A stretch of 34,902 nucleotides of DNA. It comes from Rhodococcus erythropolis NBRC 15567. GTDB taxonomy: Bacteria > Actinomycetota > Actinomycetes > Mycobacteriales > Mycobacteriaceae. Position 1 is the first letter of the stretch, and every line of letters starts with the position of its first letter. The notes under the pieces were generated by a model. The model had not been told where the DNA came from. It ran no database searches and worked only from the letters and a program-made list of their open reading frames with translations. The position numbers were made by a program, and so were the translations under genes. The stretch is taken from positions 1-34,902 of the forward strand of contig NZ_BCRM01000042.1 in NCBI RefSeq assembly GCF_001552595.1, given 5' to 3'. Positions 1 to 9,292 of the stretch are shown here, in pieces.

Positions 1-70
1 CTAACGCAACCCGCAGACATTTCACCGACAGCCGTCGTCAACCGAAAACCACCGACAAGGAGCAATTGCG

Positions 71-1414
71 TTGCGCAACACAATGCTCCAGATCCGCGAA
101 TCTTTCTGGTTCATCCCGGCTGTACTCGGCGTTCTGGCGATCCTGCTGGCACAGGGGTTGATTTCGCTTGACCACTCGATCGAAGAACGACAGTTGCATA
201 CCTTCGGGTACTTCTTCTACGAGGTCGGTGTCAGTGGGAGCCGCAGCATCCTCGGTGCGATCGGCGGATCGATGCTCGCTGTCGCGGCAACATCGTTTTC
301 CATTACGATTTCGGTCCTCGCCACGGCCAGTTCAACGTACGGGCCCCGCCTCGTACGGAATTTCATGGCCGATCGTGGAAATCAAGTCGTCCTCGGAGTT
401 TTCAGCGCAACCTTTCTGTACTCGCTGACTGTCCTTCGCTCGATCCGTTCTCAGTCTTCGGACAATGTGGCGTTCGTTCCGGACATCGCAGTCAATGTTG
501 CCGTCATCCTGGCAGTGATCTGTGTAGCCGTGCTGGTGTATTTCATCCACCACATCGCCGATTCCATTCAAGTGTCGACATTGTCAGCAAGAGTCCGATC
601 CGAATTGGTTTCCTGCGTCGACGAGATGTATCCGGAGTTGCCTCCCGACAATGCCGTTGCGGTTGACCGTAGTGATCCGGCCTTGTCAGGCGATGTTGTC
701 ATATCAGCAGACACCAGCGGGTTCATCGTCACGATCGACGAACAATCGATCCTCCGACACACTGTGCATCACAGTTGCACAGTGGAGATAACCACCGCCG
801 GAGGTAGACATGTTCTAGTAGGCGACGAACTCGCACGGGTCCGTTCGGGAGAGGTCAGCGCCGAGCTGATCACTGCGGTCCGCAAATGCTTTTCCCTCGG
901 CGACGCCCGCAATCCTCACCAAGACATCGATTTCGCCGTACAACAACTTACCGAAATGGCTGTACGCGCACTGTCACCGAGCACCAACGATCCCTATACG
1001 GCAAAGAACGCGCTAGCAGAACTGGCCGTGGGCCTCGTTCCGCTGGTCCAGCGGAACGACATTCCCGAAGGACGAGTCGACGAGCAAGGAAGCCTGCGAC
1101 TCCTCGTCTATCGGACCGCACCTACCGCGATAGTCGATACCGTGTTCGATGCAATGCGGACCTATGCCGTGCCGAATCCAATCGCTGTCACCGCAACAAT
1201 CGATCTGGCTCGGCGGATCGGCACGGCCGCCCGGTATCAACACACTCGGGACGCACTAATGCGCCAACTGACGCTTCTCGACGACGCCTATTGCGCATCC
1301 GGAGCGTGCACGGTGGATATCGAAGCCTGCACAGCCGATATCCGCACAGCCCAAGGCGATATCGAATCCTCGGACAGTCGAAACAACGGCCGGACCGTCG
1401 AATCGGAGACCTGA
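71..1414 (+). CDS. DUF2254 family membrane protein
   Basis: Predicted integral membrane protein of the DUF2254 family, 447 aa, function unknown. The N-terminal part carries about four hydrophobic segments (roughly residues 13-32, 60-85, 100-120 and 137-160), followed by a long soluble part with the family-like block QLTEMAVRALSPSTNDP near residue 290. The length is normal for the family. The TTG at 71 is taken as the start because AAGGAG (57-62) ends 8 nt before it; an ATG at 83 is the alternative. No operon partner is visible downstream, where the next 490 bases lack a convincing gene. Family call is confident; the cellular role is not known. Confidence 0.85.
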   Translation: MRNTMLQIRESFWFIPAVLGVLAILLAQGLISLDHSIEERQLHTFGYFFYEVGVSGSRSILGAIGGSMLAVAATSFSITISVLATASSTYGPRLVRNFMADRGNQVVLGVFSATFLYSLTVLRSIRSQSSDNVAFVPDIAVNVAVILAVICVAVLVYFIHHIADSIQVSTLSARVRSELVSCVDEMYPELPPDNAVAVDRSDPALSGDVVISADTSGFIVTIDEQSILRHTVHHSCTVEITTAGGRHVLVGDELARVRSGEVSAELITAVRKCFSLGDARNPHQDIDFAVQQLTEMAVRALSPSTNDPYTAKNALAELAVGLVPLVQRNDIPEGRVDEQGSLRLLVYRTAPTAIVDTVFDAMRTYAVPNPIAVTATIDLARRIGTAARYQHTRDALMRQLTLLDDAYCASGACTVDIEACTADIRTAQGDIESSDSRNNGRTVESET

Positions 1415-1905
1415 GGACCCCGGAGTAAAAAGCACATATGCCCGCGGGCACTCCGGAGGATCTCCCGGACGGTGTGTCAGAGGTTCGAGTGCATGACGTT
1501 GTCGGTAGATCGTGCTCCCCCGGCACAGCCATGACCAACACCTGCCAGTGCAAAAACAGCGACACCGAACAGAAGCGTGAGCGCCTATCTGCGGAAACGA
1601 ACGTGGTTGACTGCCTCTGCCTTCTCAGTTGGGACTCGCACCGCGTTCACCACGTTCCGAAATTGCCTAGCCACAGCGCGGAAACGATGTACAAAGCGAC
1701 AGCCAACGGATAGAAGAAATTCACGACGACCCCATCCACTCGGGCGCAGCCGGTGCTCGGTCCGAACAACACCGCAACATCTCGCGTACCCGCACACAGG
1801 CGCGGTAAACTAGCTCGCAACCAGGTCCGACACACCGAACGAGTAGGCGAGACCCCGGCGCCGGCTGCAGAAACCCCGGGTCCTGTTCGATGCCCGGGTG
1901 GGCAC
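1415..1905. other. Intergenic stretch, no convincing gene
   Basis: Short open frames exist on both strands (for example plus 1438-1713), but their composition is unlike the neighbouring genes, none has a ribosome binding site, and none resembles a family I know. A CCCGGG...CCCGGG inverted repeat near the 3' end is listed separately. Confidence 0.5.
1874..1899 (-). terminator. Possible terminator of the NmrA-like gene
   Basis: On the minus strand CCCGGG, a 12-nt loop and CCCGGGG followed by TTTC lie directly downstream of the stop codon at 1906. The stem is short and the T run is poor, so this is only a weak candidate. Confidence 0.3.
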
Positions 1906-2490
1906 TCACCTTTCCTGATCGATCACTGCCAAATCGTTGAAGTATTCGGTGAGATGATGCGTTCCGGTCTGTTCGCCGACAGAGTCACATTGGAGGCCTT
2001 CGAGGAAGAATCTGGTCAACGACGACATACGCGGCCCCAATCGATCGGCAACCCAGAGCGTGGGGCGAACGACTCGTACGGGAACGCGCACCGTCCGGGC
2101 ATGCTTCCCCACAGCAGCAAACGCTAATTCCATTATCTCGTGATAGCACAGAAACGACGAAACGGCGCTGCGCTCCGCCAGAGCCAACAAACGCAGATTC
2201 GCACGGAAGTCGATGTCCCACGGATCTGCCCGCTGTCTGGTAACCCCCAACGCCGAGACCACTCGATCGACTCCGTCACACAGGCCGTCCATCTCACTAC
2301 CGTTCCCGACATCTGCAACGACCCACTCGTCAACCAACCCAAGAAGAGAGGGTGCACCGAACTCACCGCGTTGTTCTGCCCGCTCACGCGAGCGCACCAG
2401 CCCCTTCACCCGATATCCGCGCCGGTGAAGCTCACGGACAAGGTAGCGGCCCATATATCCCGTCGCTCCTGCGACCAGAACAGTCTGCAT
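1906..2490 (-). CDS. NmrA/SDR-like NAD(P)-binding protein, apparently shortened
   Basis: Atypical short-chain reductase of the NmrA-like group. From the ATG at 2490 the protein opens with a Rossmann strand and glycine motif (VLVAGATGYMGRYLVRELHRRG), followed by charged cofactor-binding residues (VKGLVRSRERAEQ). It is 194 aa, whereas relatives are usually close to 280-300 aa. The N-terminal half aligns well by eye. The region after ALAERSAVSSF passes too quickly to VRVVRPT and to a C-terminal block (GTHHLTEYFNDLA) that in relatives lies much further on. I infer an internal deletion, so the product may be inactive. It diverges from the broken TetR gene at 2636, a common regulator/target arrangement. 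The extended start at 2517 is less likely. Confidence 0.55.
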   Translation of the reverse strand: MQTVLVAGATGYMGRYLVRELHRRGYRVKGLVRSRERAEQRGEFGAPSLLGLVDEWVVADVGNGSEMDGLCDGVDRVVSALGVTRQRADPWDIDFRANLRLLALAERSAVSSFLCYHEIMELAFAAVGKHARTVRVPVRVVRPTLWVADRLGPRMSSLTRFFLEGLQCDSVGEQTGTHHLTEYFNDLAVIDQER

Positions 2491-2635
2491 ATCGCACCCA
2501 CTCCATTCTTGAACCAACTAGTACAAGAATGGCAACTCCACGCACCCCACACTGCAAAGCCGCTGCCGTGAACGTCCGGAGTGCGGTGATTCCCACTCAT
2601 CTCGGATAATCAAGACGACGACAACGGAGGATCTG

Positions 2636-3247
2636 ATGGCACGCCCTGCTCGCCCCCCGACCCCGCACGCACTCGTGCACTACTCGAGGCCGCCGGCACG
2701 GCATTCGCCACTCACGGCTACGAACGAGCCTCGCTCAACCTGATCTTGACCCAGGCCCACTTCCCGAAGAGCTCCTTCTACCACTTCTTCGGAGACAAAG
2801 CAGGACTGCTCGAACGTGTGGTGGAGTCAGCGATCGAGGCGCTAACGATGTCGGTGACACCGCCGAACCTCGAACTGCTCGATGTTCCCACCTTCTGGCC
2901 GAAAATGCGTGAACTGGCAGAACAGTTGCTGGAAGCGGCGCGCTCCGAACCGCTCGCCCTGATCGCCGGGCGGCTATTTCACTGCACCGACACTCCCCAC
3001 TCTTCGGCAATGGAGACCTTCCGCCTTTCAGCGACAGCATGGCTCGAGCGAGCCCTCGAACTTGGACGAGAGTTGGAGCAGATCGACAGCGAAACACCCA
3101 TCGACCTTCAACGACAGATACTTGTTGCCGTCGTCATGGAAATTGACCGATTGGGTGCTCGCCCACAGCTCCGATACAAACCCTGCTACGGTCGCATTCC
3201 TCGTAGTCGAACGACTACTCGCACCCGCCTCTGATCGACGATCGTGA
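2636..3247 (+). pseudogene. TetR-family regulator broken by two frameshifts
   Basis: ATG at 2636 follows GGAGG (2626-2630) by 5 nt and starts MARPARPP. The reading then has to move frame inside the C6 run at 2653-2658 to continue as DPARTRALLEAAGTAFATHG, the standard first helix of a TetR HTH, with the recognition helix ending in FPKSSFYHFFGDKAGL near 2760-2805. One extra C would restore the frame. A second shift of opposite sign sits near 3144-3150 (GACCGATTGGGTG); removing one T gives IDRWVLAHSSDTNPATVAF and a normal C-terminus ending at 3247. Without these shifts only 2746-3234 stays open, lacking the first HTH helix. Either a true pseudogene or two sequencing indels; the divergent, shortened NmrA-like gene favours decay. 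Confidence 0.75.
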
Positions 3248-3477
3248 CCGCCGCAAGGGCTCCGTGACCATGACATCGACGTGGCCGAGCGCCGCCACCT
3301 GAACGGCCGGCGGTCGAGAGACCTCGCAGACGGCCCACGCAGCTGGAAATCCACAAGGCAGTAAAGCCGGTTCCTGGCCATACCAGCTGTCTCACCACTG
3401 ACCGGCCAGTCCGGACCTCGACACTCCGATCTGGAATCCGATCACCGGGTCCGGGTCGGCACCGGCCGCCTGAAACG

Positions 3478-3801
3478 ATGTCCCCTATGAGTCACTTCGG
3501 TTCATGGGTGCAAGCACAAATTGATCTCCGCGGGTATGGGAGTGTCAAGGAAGCCGCCCACGCCCTCGGTATATATCCATCGGTGTTGCGCCAGTGGATG
3601 TCGATTGTTCGACGGCCCTCACACGGCGTCGTGCGTCGTGCGGCCGACGCCTTCGACGTCCACATCCAAGAGGTCCTCGTCGCCGCCGACTACATGACCG
3701 AGGAGGAGTCAGGGCTCGTGGACGCAGTTCCCGCGTCAGTGCGACACTTCACTATCGGGCAAATGCTCGAAGAAATCGGCCGCAGAACCGAAGGGCGGTA
3801 G
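3478..3801 (+). CDS. Small helix-turn-helix protein
   Basis: 107 aa. The N-terminal half reads as an HTH (GYGSVKEAAHALGIYPSVLR, roughly residues 20-40), followed by a conserved-looking helix RRAADAFDVHIQEVLVAADY and an acidic tail. This resembles XRE-like single-domain regulators, but I cannot name a subfamily. ATG at 3478 or at 3487 could start it; neither has a clear ribosome binding site. The preceding 230 bases hold nothing recognisable, and no target gene is adjacent, so its role is open. Confidence 0.55.
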   Translation: MSPMSHFGSWVQAQIDLRGYGSVKEAAHALGIYPSVLRQWMSIVRRPSHGVVRRAADAFDVHIQEVLVAADYMTEEESGLVDAVPASVRHFTIGQMLEEIGRRTEGR

Positions 3802-4042
3802 TCCACTACCCTCTCGGGTACGAACAACACAGCAGATGCAGCCGATTTCAGAAATCCAGGCGAAACTGCTGAGCAACAGAATGTTCCGAAGACGAACAGC
3901 ACAGTCGGATCTGTGATCCAAGGTCACAGCACCTCCAGACCGACCTCGTTCGAGGTTCCCACTGGATCGGTCCACGAAATTCCAGATCGGCGAAGAAGAT
4001 GAGACAGTCGAGGGTCATGGATACACCCGACCCCGGATTGGA

Positions 4043-4225
4043 ATGACGCCAACGATGACCCTCACCGAACAGCTACACAACTGTCAGCATCTGCTGGAAC
4101 GCGCACAACTGGCGGGCGACGCCGACGCCATGCGCCGCTTCTCTGAGCATCGACGCACACTGGTCCAGCAAATAGCTGACGAAAGTACGCACACTCGGCA
4201 CAGCCAGGGCTCGTCTCTCGACTGA
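4043..4225 (+). CDS. Small hypothetical protein
   Basis: 60 aa, or 56 aa from the second ATG at 4055. The sequence is helical and amphipathic (LTEQLHNCQHLLERAQLAGD, then AMRRFSEHRRTLVQQIADES), as in small coiled or helical-hairpin proteins, with no membrane segment. No strong ribosome binding site. It lies between an HTH gene and a decayed stretch. I do not recognise a family. Confidence 0.4.
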   Translation: MTPTMTLTEQLHNCQHLLERAQLAGDADAMRRFSEHRRTLVQQIADESTHTRHSQGSSLD

Positions 4226-5234
4226 GATTCGCGCGAACCGTAGGCAGCGCACCAGAGCAGGTGGCGCGCTGATGCCTACCGCAAACAGAGGTACGAGCGC
4301 GACAGCGCCAGCGCAGAAGAAAATCCGCAACGCCCGGTTTCTTACAGTGCCGTTCCATGTTGCCGCATTGCGGTTCTGACGACTGTGGCACCGCATGTCG
4401 CAGCAGACGAACTCACCGGCGGCGAAGTGGTAGTACGCCACGTAGTCGACAGTGATTACCCCGTCCGCCCGGCCCTCAGCCATCCGCTGAAGTTGTGCCT
4501 CTACGGCGCGCCGGAGCGATACATACACGCGATCTTTCGGACGCGGACGGCGAACACGCGTGGGCGCACGCGTGATGTGCGGCAGACTTTGGTCAACGCG
4601 ATCTCCCACGGAGGATGAAAGCGGCCCAGCTCGGGCAACACACGGTAACCGAAGGGAGAAAGGCCAGCAACAAGCGAGGGAGGCGTTCGACGAACCAGAG
4701 CCAAACCAGCAGTTCGCACCTCGAACTTTGGACACGAAGCGGTCGCCGGGCGGTGGAGTTGCTACTGCACTCGTGGCAATTCCGGCCGCCGCCCTCGGAC
4801 TGCTCATCGTCCGTGGTCTTCTCGATACCCGGTGATCAAACCTGAGGCGGTGACAAGCGATTCCGCAAGCAGGCCCACTCGCCATCGAGGCCACCATCGA
4901 GGCGGCGCTGCTGCACGTCCTGATGGTCTCGACACGCAGAGCATCGAACTTCTTCGGCAGGATCGGCGCGCTCGCGACCGTCGCTGCCGCGTTGGGGCCG
5001 TCCGTCACCACCGCCACCCTGGCGTCGAAAATCGGCAACACGGCAATTTACTTACTTTGCCGTCGGCACTGCGATCGTCTCGTTACTGAGCGGTGTCGCT
5101 GCGACTGCACGGACATCCGTTCAGACCCCGCAGCGAAGGGTAGTGCTCGGACGAGCAATATGTGAAGCTTGCGCGCAGGAAGTGCCAGCGCGCAACTGAG
5201 TCTGCGGCCTTCTCGTGATGTCGAAGGAGCATAA
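4226..5234. other. About 1 kb of decayed or unrecognised coding sequence
   Basis: No intact gene is convincing. Plus-strand pieces look like remnants of membrane proteins: GGGVATALVAIPAAALGLLIV near 4750-4820, and an open frame from about 4860 to 5052 (AIEATIEAALLHVLM, then GRIGALATVAAALGPSVTTA). Its hydrophobic continuation (FAVGTAIVSLLSGVAATA, from 5056) sits in another frame, as if one indel occurred near 5050. The minus strand has an open frame 4073-5041 whose part below 4610 has plausible composition and a hydrophobic segment (IFFCAGAVALVPLFAVG), but it has no ribosome binding site and its upper part mirrors the plus-strand remnants. I leave all of these uncalled. Confidence 0.4.
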
Positions 5235-6203
5235 ATGTATGCGGTGATTCCCGAGAAGCAGCGTCGGACATTGGCGGAGCTCGACGAAAAGCTCAATTTC
5301 TCGGTGGGGGACCGAAATTCGAAGCGATCCGCCTTCTGGGTGATGCTGACGCTGTCTGCAGTGATCGCCGTGGCCGGTGTCGTGGGCGATTCCACGGCAA
5401 CCGTCATCGGAGCGATGATCGTCGCTCCCTTGTCGACGCCAATTCTCGGGGTCGGCCTGGGTATCACAACTGGCCGAGGCGCTTTGGTCGGGCGGAGCCT
5501 GGTCTATGTCGTCGGTGGCATCTGCCTCGTCGTCGTATTGGGTGTCGCATTCGCTCAAGTATTGCCGAATCCCTCCAACGTGCTGACCAATTCCCAAGTG
5601 CTTGGGCGTACTTCGCCGACGTTGATGGACTTGACAGCGGCACTTGCGACCGGTTTGGTCGGGGCCATCGCGATCGCGCGCAAAGATGTCGGCGACGTAC
5701 TTCCCGGTGTCGCCATCGCAATTTCGCTTGTCCCACCGTTGGCGGTGGTAGGTGTCTGCCTCGGCTCGGGGTCACCGAGTTTGGCGGTGGGCGCGTTTGT
5801 ACTGTTCGCATCGAACGTTGTTGCCATGATCATCACTGCGACAGGCGTGTTCGTCGCAGCTGGGTACGCGCGCGACGCCGGGATCTTGAAGACGTCGCGG
5901 CGGCGGGCATACCTCGTGCTTGCCGCTCTGTTGATCGTCGTCGCGATTCCGATGGTCGGCAACTCCCTGTCGTCGTTGTGGGCGAGGCAGATCGGGAGCG
6001 CGGCGCAACAGTGGCTCGCAGACACTCCGGGAGCCGAGGTCACCGATGTCACCTGGCAGGGCAGCACCGCCACCATCGACGTGCTCGGCCCGGAAACCCT
6101 TCCCCCACTGGAGGAACTGGAGGCATCGATCGACGCACTGATTCCGTGGAACCCGGACGTGCAGATCGTCCATACCGTCGGGACGAGGATCGCAGCGGGG
6201 TAA
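5235..6203 (+). CDS. DUF389 family membrane protein
   Basis: 322 aa integral membrane protein of the DUF389 family, function unknown. The first hydrophobic hairpin carries the typical motif (DSTATVIGAMIVAPLSTPIL, residues 54-73), followed by further TM segments: LVYVVGGICLVVVLGVAFA, LATGLVGAIAIA, VAIAISLVPPLAVVGVCL and ASNVVAMIITATGVFV, and one before residue 250. The C-terminal 80 residues are a soluble domain (TPGAEVTDVTWQGSTATIDV). AAGGAG at 5224-5229 lies 5 nt before the ATG and fixes the start. It stands alone with no partner gene close downstream. Confidence 0.88.
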   Translation: MYAVIPEKQRRTLAELDEKLNFSVGDRNSKRSAFWVMLTLSAVIAVAGVVGDSTATVIGAMIVAPLSTPILGVGLGITTGRGALVGRSLVYVVGGICLVVVLGVAFAQVLPNPSNVLTNSQVLGRTSPTLMDLTAALATGLVGAIAIARKDVGDVLPGVAIAISLVPPLAVVGVCLGSGSPSLAVGAFVLFASNVVAMIITATGVFVAAGYARDAGILKTSRRRAYLVLAALLIVVAIPMVGNSLSSLWARQIGSAAQQWLADTPGAEVTDVTWQGSTATIDVLGPETLPPLEELEASIDALIPWNPDVQIVHTVGTRIAAG

Positions 6204-6348
6204 CTGTGATCACTTCAACCACTTTCCATCTTCACTGAAACGCATTACCGCACAACATAACAACATCGCTGCGCATCACTTGAGCCTCACCGCGATACAG
6301 CGCAAAATGCGAAGATGAGCAGCACAACGAAGAGTGCCGTGAGCGCAC

Positions 6349-6615
6349 GTGCGCCAAGTCACAGCGCGCTGCAAAGCACCAGCGGTAGCATTGACAAACG
6401 CTCATAGTCACTTCACCGGCCGCGGAATTCGTGATTTCGTCCCATTGCTGGCCGAACGCGCCGTCAACGATACCCTCGCCGCATTAACGGCGGCACAACA
6501 CCCCGCACCTAGCAGATATGGTCACACAGTTCTGACATACCAGAGTAACTCACCGGACTTCAGTTACTCCAGCACCCTGCAGTGTCACTGGTACACCTTA
6601 CGGACTCTGATGTGA
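6349..6615 (+). CDS. Possible small three-helix-bundle protein (or remnant)
   Basis: 88-codon open frame from GTG. Residues 17-50 (NAHSHFTGRGIRDFVPLLAE, then RAVNDTLAAL) match the pattern of a small actinobacterial protein family annotated as three-helix-bundle dimerisation domain, in which ...F.G..IRDFVP.L.ER... is conserved. The N-terminus is shorter than usual and the tail after residue 55 is atypical, with no ribosome binding site, so it may be a degraded copy. Apart from this, 6204-6806 holds only a dispersed repeat. Confidence 0.4.
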   Translation: MRQVTARCKAPAVALTNAHSHFTGRGIRDFVPLLAERAVNDTLAALTAAQHPAPSRYGHTVLTYQSNSPDFSYSSTLQCHWYTLRTLM

Positions 6616-6692
6616 CGAGGCTTTCGAGTGCATCGCCAACAATGTTGGAGCTCGGAGCGCGACCGGCCGGTAGTCCACGGACACTAAAGAAC

Positions 6693-6748
6693 TGTGACTT
6701 TCGCCTGATTATGGCGTGGTTTTCTATTCCAGGGTTGGCGTGGTTTGA
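6693..6748 (+). repeat. Dispersed repeat, copy 1
   Basis: Begins TGTGACTTTCG, then TGGCGTGGTTTTC after 8 nt and TTGGC after a further 10 nt. A copy with the same block order and spacing lies at 32236-32291; by hand count 45 of 56 positions agree. Both copies sit some 60 bp beyond the 3' end of a minus-strand gene and have the same orientation. Confidence 0.6.
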
Positions 6749-6806
6749 CATTTTCCATCCTTAGACCTGGGCGGTTTGCGCCTCAACGCTGGTTGCTTAC
6801 TCGCTG

Positions 6807-9173
6807 CTACTGCCGTGATATTGCCACCTTCGAGATGAGTGCAGGGTCGATGAGGTGGGTGTGGTCGTCGTCGCCGACGTCGATCTGTACGACGTCGATG
6901 CGGCCGTTGAACTTGCTGGCGCCGGCGTAATCGGAGCTGACGGGCATGCCGTAGTCGTCGCCAATGTCGGTGGTTTCGTCTGCAGAGAAGATCATCGGTT
7001 GGGTTTGCTCTACGCGGCCCCTTCCTGCTTCGGTTCCATCGTAGAAGAGGGTCACGTCGCCGCCTTTGGCGAGTCCACCTCCGTCGTACGCGAATTCGGC
7101 GCGGATCTGATGACTGCCGTCGGCGAGTGCCTTCGTTGCGGTGGTGGTGAATTCGGTCATTCCGAGCAGGTTGTACACGAACCTGGCGTATCCGTCCTTC
7201 ACGTAGAGTGCCCATCCCCCGAATCGGCCACCTTGGGCGATGATCACTCCGTTTGTGGCGCCCTTTTTGGCTGTGTCGACGGCGGCGGTCACGCTGAAGG
7301 AGCGGTTCTTGATGTCCAGGACGCTGTGCTCGCTGAGTCGCTTCATTCCGGGGAAGAGGACCTGAGTGGTGCCTTTGATCAGTTGGGGCCGGCCCGCGAT
7401 AGTCGCATTGAGCCGCTCGAATCTGCGGTCGTCGATGGGAAGGACGTTGTATTTCACCGCCTCGATCAGCCATAGGCGTTGTAATGCCGCAAGCCGCTCC
7501 GGTTGCTCTTTCGACAGGTCACGGGCCTGGGACCAGTCGTTAGTGCCGTCGTAGAGTTCCCAGACGTCATTATCGAGGGCGGGTAGTTCCTCGTTAGGGA
7601 GCCAAGGTGTGCTGTGCCGGGTGACTGCGCTCCACCCCTTGTAGTAGATGCCGCGGTTGCCGGCCATCTCGAAGTATTGAAGGTCGTGACGTTCGGGTGC
7701 CTCGGCCGACTCGAAGGTGTAGTTCATGCTGGTGCCCTCGATGGGTGACTGTTGGACGCCGTTGACGAATGTAGGTTCGGGTATCCCCGCGGCTTCGAGG
7801 ATGGTGGGCGCTACATCGATGACGTGGGTGAATTGAGAACGAGTCTCACCTTTACTGGTGATCCCGGCGGGCCAGTGCACGATGGTCCCGTTGCGGGTAC
7901 CACCCCAGTGCGAGGCGACCTGTTTGGTCCATTGGAACGGCGTGCACATCGCCCATGCCCAGCCCACCGAGTAGTGGTTGTATGAATCGACGCCTCCGAG
8001 TTTGTCTTTGACTTCGGCCATGAATTCCGGGGTTTCGATGGCGGCTAGCCCGTTGAAATTCGCCATCTCGTTGAACGCGCCGTTGACTGTGCCTTCTGCG
8101 GAGGCGCCGTTGTCGCCGATGATGTAATAGATCAACGTGTTATCCAGGGCACCAATGGATTCCACAGCGTCGATGACCCGGCCGACATGAAAATCGGTAT
8201 GCTCGAGGAATCCTGCATAGATCTCCATCTGCCGTTCCAGGACCGGTTTGAGGTCATCGCTCATCTCTTCCCAGGACGGAATCGCTTCCGGTCGCGGCGT
8301 CAGTTCGGCGTCGGCGGGTACCACGCCGAGTTCCTTCTGCCGTGCGATGATTGCCTCGCGTTGTGCATCCCAACCGCCGGCGAACCTGCCCGCATACTTG
8401 TCGGCCCATTCCTGCGGGACATGGTGCGGTGCATGCGTGGCGCCGGGCGCAAAATAGACGAAGAACGGCTTCTGCGGGGCCAATGCTTTCTGAGTGCGAA
8501 CCCAATCGATCGCCCGGTCCGCGAGATCTTCGGTCAGGTGGTAGCCCTCTTCTGGAGTCTTGTCCGGTTCGATCGGACTGACCCCGTCATAGAGAGCGGG
8601 GTAGTACTGATTGTTCTCGCCTCCGATGAATCCGTAGAAGTGCTCGAAACCTCCGCCGCCGGTCGGCCAGGCATCGAACGGGCCAACTGGTGATGTCTGC
8701 CAGGGCGGAACCTCGTGACATTTGCCGAACTGGGCCGTGGAATATCCGTTGAGTTTCAACGTCATCGGTAATGCCGCTTTAGTGTTCGGTCGCATTCCGG
8801 ATGATCCGGGAGCTGCCGTCGCGGTCTCGGTAATCATGCCCATCCCGACCGAATGATGATTGCGCCCACTGAGAAGAGCGGCCCTGGTCGGTGCACACAG
8901 CGCCGTGGTGTGGAAACGGTTGTAGGTGAGGCCACCACTTTGCAGTCGCTCCGCAGTCGGGGTGTCCGCGGGCCCCCCGAACGCACTGCTGGCCCCGTAA
9001 CCCACATCGTCGAGCAATATCACCAGAACGTTCGGGGCATCCTCAGGTGGCTGCAGGGGTTCGATCGGGGGGAAGGTGGTGTCGGGATCCTTAGCGTCGT
9101 AGGTCACCAACCCCAAATATTGGCGATCGGCGATGGGTAGTGAATCTCGACGTGCACCCGACTTGTCTGTCAT
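6807..9173 (-). CDS. Type I (formylglycine) arylsulfatase
   Basis: Hydrolase of sulfate esters, 788 aa, about the size of mycobacterial AtsA-type enzymes. From the ATG at 9173: metal-binding LLDDVGYG (Asp55, Asp56), the formylglycine signature CAPTR with the convertible Cys93, a GKCHEV motif (Lys151, His153) where relatives usually have GKWH, THAPHH near residue 247, and the second metal pair DNGAS (Asp354, Asn355). A C-terminal domain of about 200 residues follows. No signal peptide, so a cytosolic enzyme. GAGG lies 8 nt upstream of ATG 9173; the TTG at 9200 is less likely. Activity requires a formylglycine-generating enzyme, which is not encoded in this window. A perfect palindrome lies about 105 bp upstream. 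Confidence 0.9.
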   Translation of the reverse strand: MTDKSGARRDSLPIADRQYLGLVTYDAKDPDTTFPPIEPLQPPEDAPNVLVILLDDVGYGASSAFGGPADTPTAERLQSGGLTYNRFHTTALCAPTRAALLSGRNHHSVGMGMITETATAAPGSSGMRPNTKAALPMTLKLNGYSTAQFGKCHEVPPWQTSPVGPFDAWPTGGGGFEHFYGFIGGENNQYYPALYDGVSPIEPDKTPEEGYHLTEDLADRAIDWVRTQKALAPQKPFFVYFAPGATHAPHHVPQEWADKYAGRFAGGWDAQREAIIARQKELGVVPADAELTPRPEAIPSWEEMSDDLKPVLERQMEIYAGFLEHTDFHVGRVIDAVESIGALDNTLIYYIIGDNGASAEGTVNGAFNEMANFNGLAAIETPEFMAEVKDKLGGVDSYNHYSVGWAWAMCTPFQWTKQVASHWGGTRNGTIVHWPAGITSKGETRSQFTHVIDVAPTILEAAGIPEPTFVNGVQQSPIEGTSMNYTFESAEAPERHDLQYFEMAGNRGIYYKGWSAVTRHSTPWLPNEELPALDNDVWELYDGTNDWSQARDLSKEQPERLAALQRLWLIEAVKYNVLPIDDRRFERLNATIAGRPQLIKGTTQVLFPGMKRLSEHSVLDIKNRSFSVTAAVDTAKKGATNGVIIAQGGRFGGWALYVKDGYARFVYNLLGMTEFTTTATKALADGSHQIRAEFAYDGGGLAKGGDVTLFYDGTEAGRGRVEQTQPMIFSADETTDIGDDYGMPVSSDYAGASKFNGRIDVVQIDVGDDDHTHLIDPALISKVAISRQ

Positions 9174-9278
9174 GTCCGAATCCTCATTCTGCTCGATCAA
9201 ACAGTGGGAAGGTGCTCGCGGCTACGTATGCAGGGGCGCATCGGATCCGCGCCCGTGCAGGTGGTTTCACTGGGATCT

Positions 9279-9292
9279 GATCTGATCAGATC
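9279..9292. promoter_or_regulatory. 14-bp perfect palindrome upstream of the sulfatase
   Basis: GATCTGATCAGATC is self-complementary and lies 106 bp upstream of the sulfatase start codon. It could be an operator, but it also overlaps the 3' end of a gene remnant, and no bound regulator is evident. Confidence 0.35.

Noticed and set aside
1874..1899. tRNA-like T-arm (CCCGGG...GTTCGATGC...CCCGGG)
   Set aside because: There is no matching acceptor stem, D-arm or anticodon arm around it.
4073..5041. A minus-strand open frame of 322 codons
   Set aside because: Its upper half mirrors plus-strand hydrophobic pieces, it overlaps the small ORF at 4043, and no start or ribosome binding site supports it. 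The lower half is only mentioned in the gap entry.
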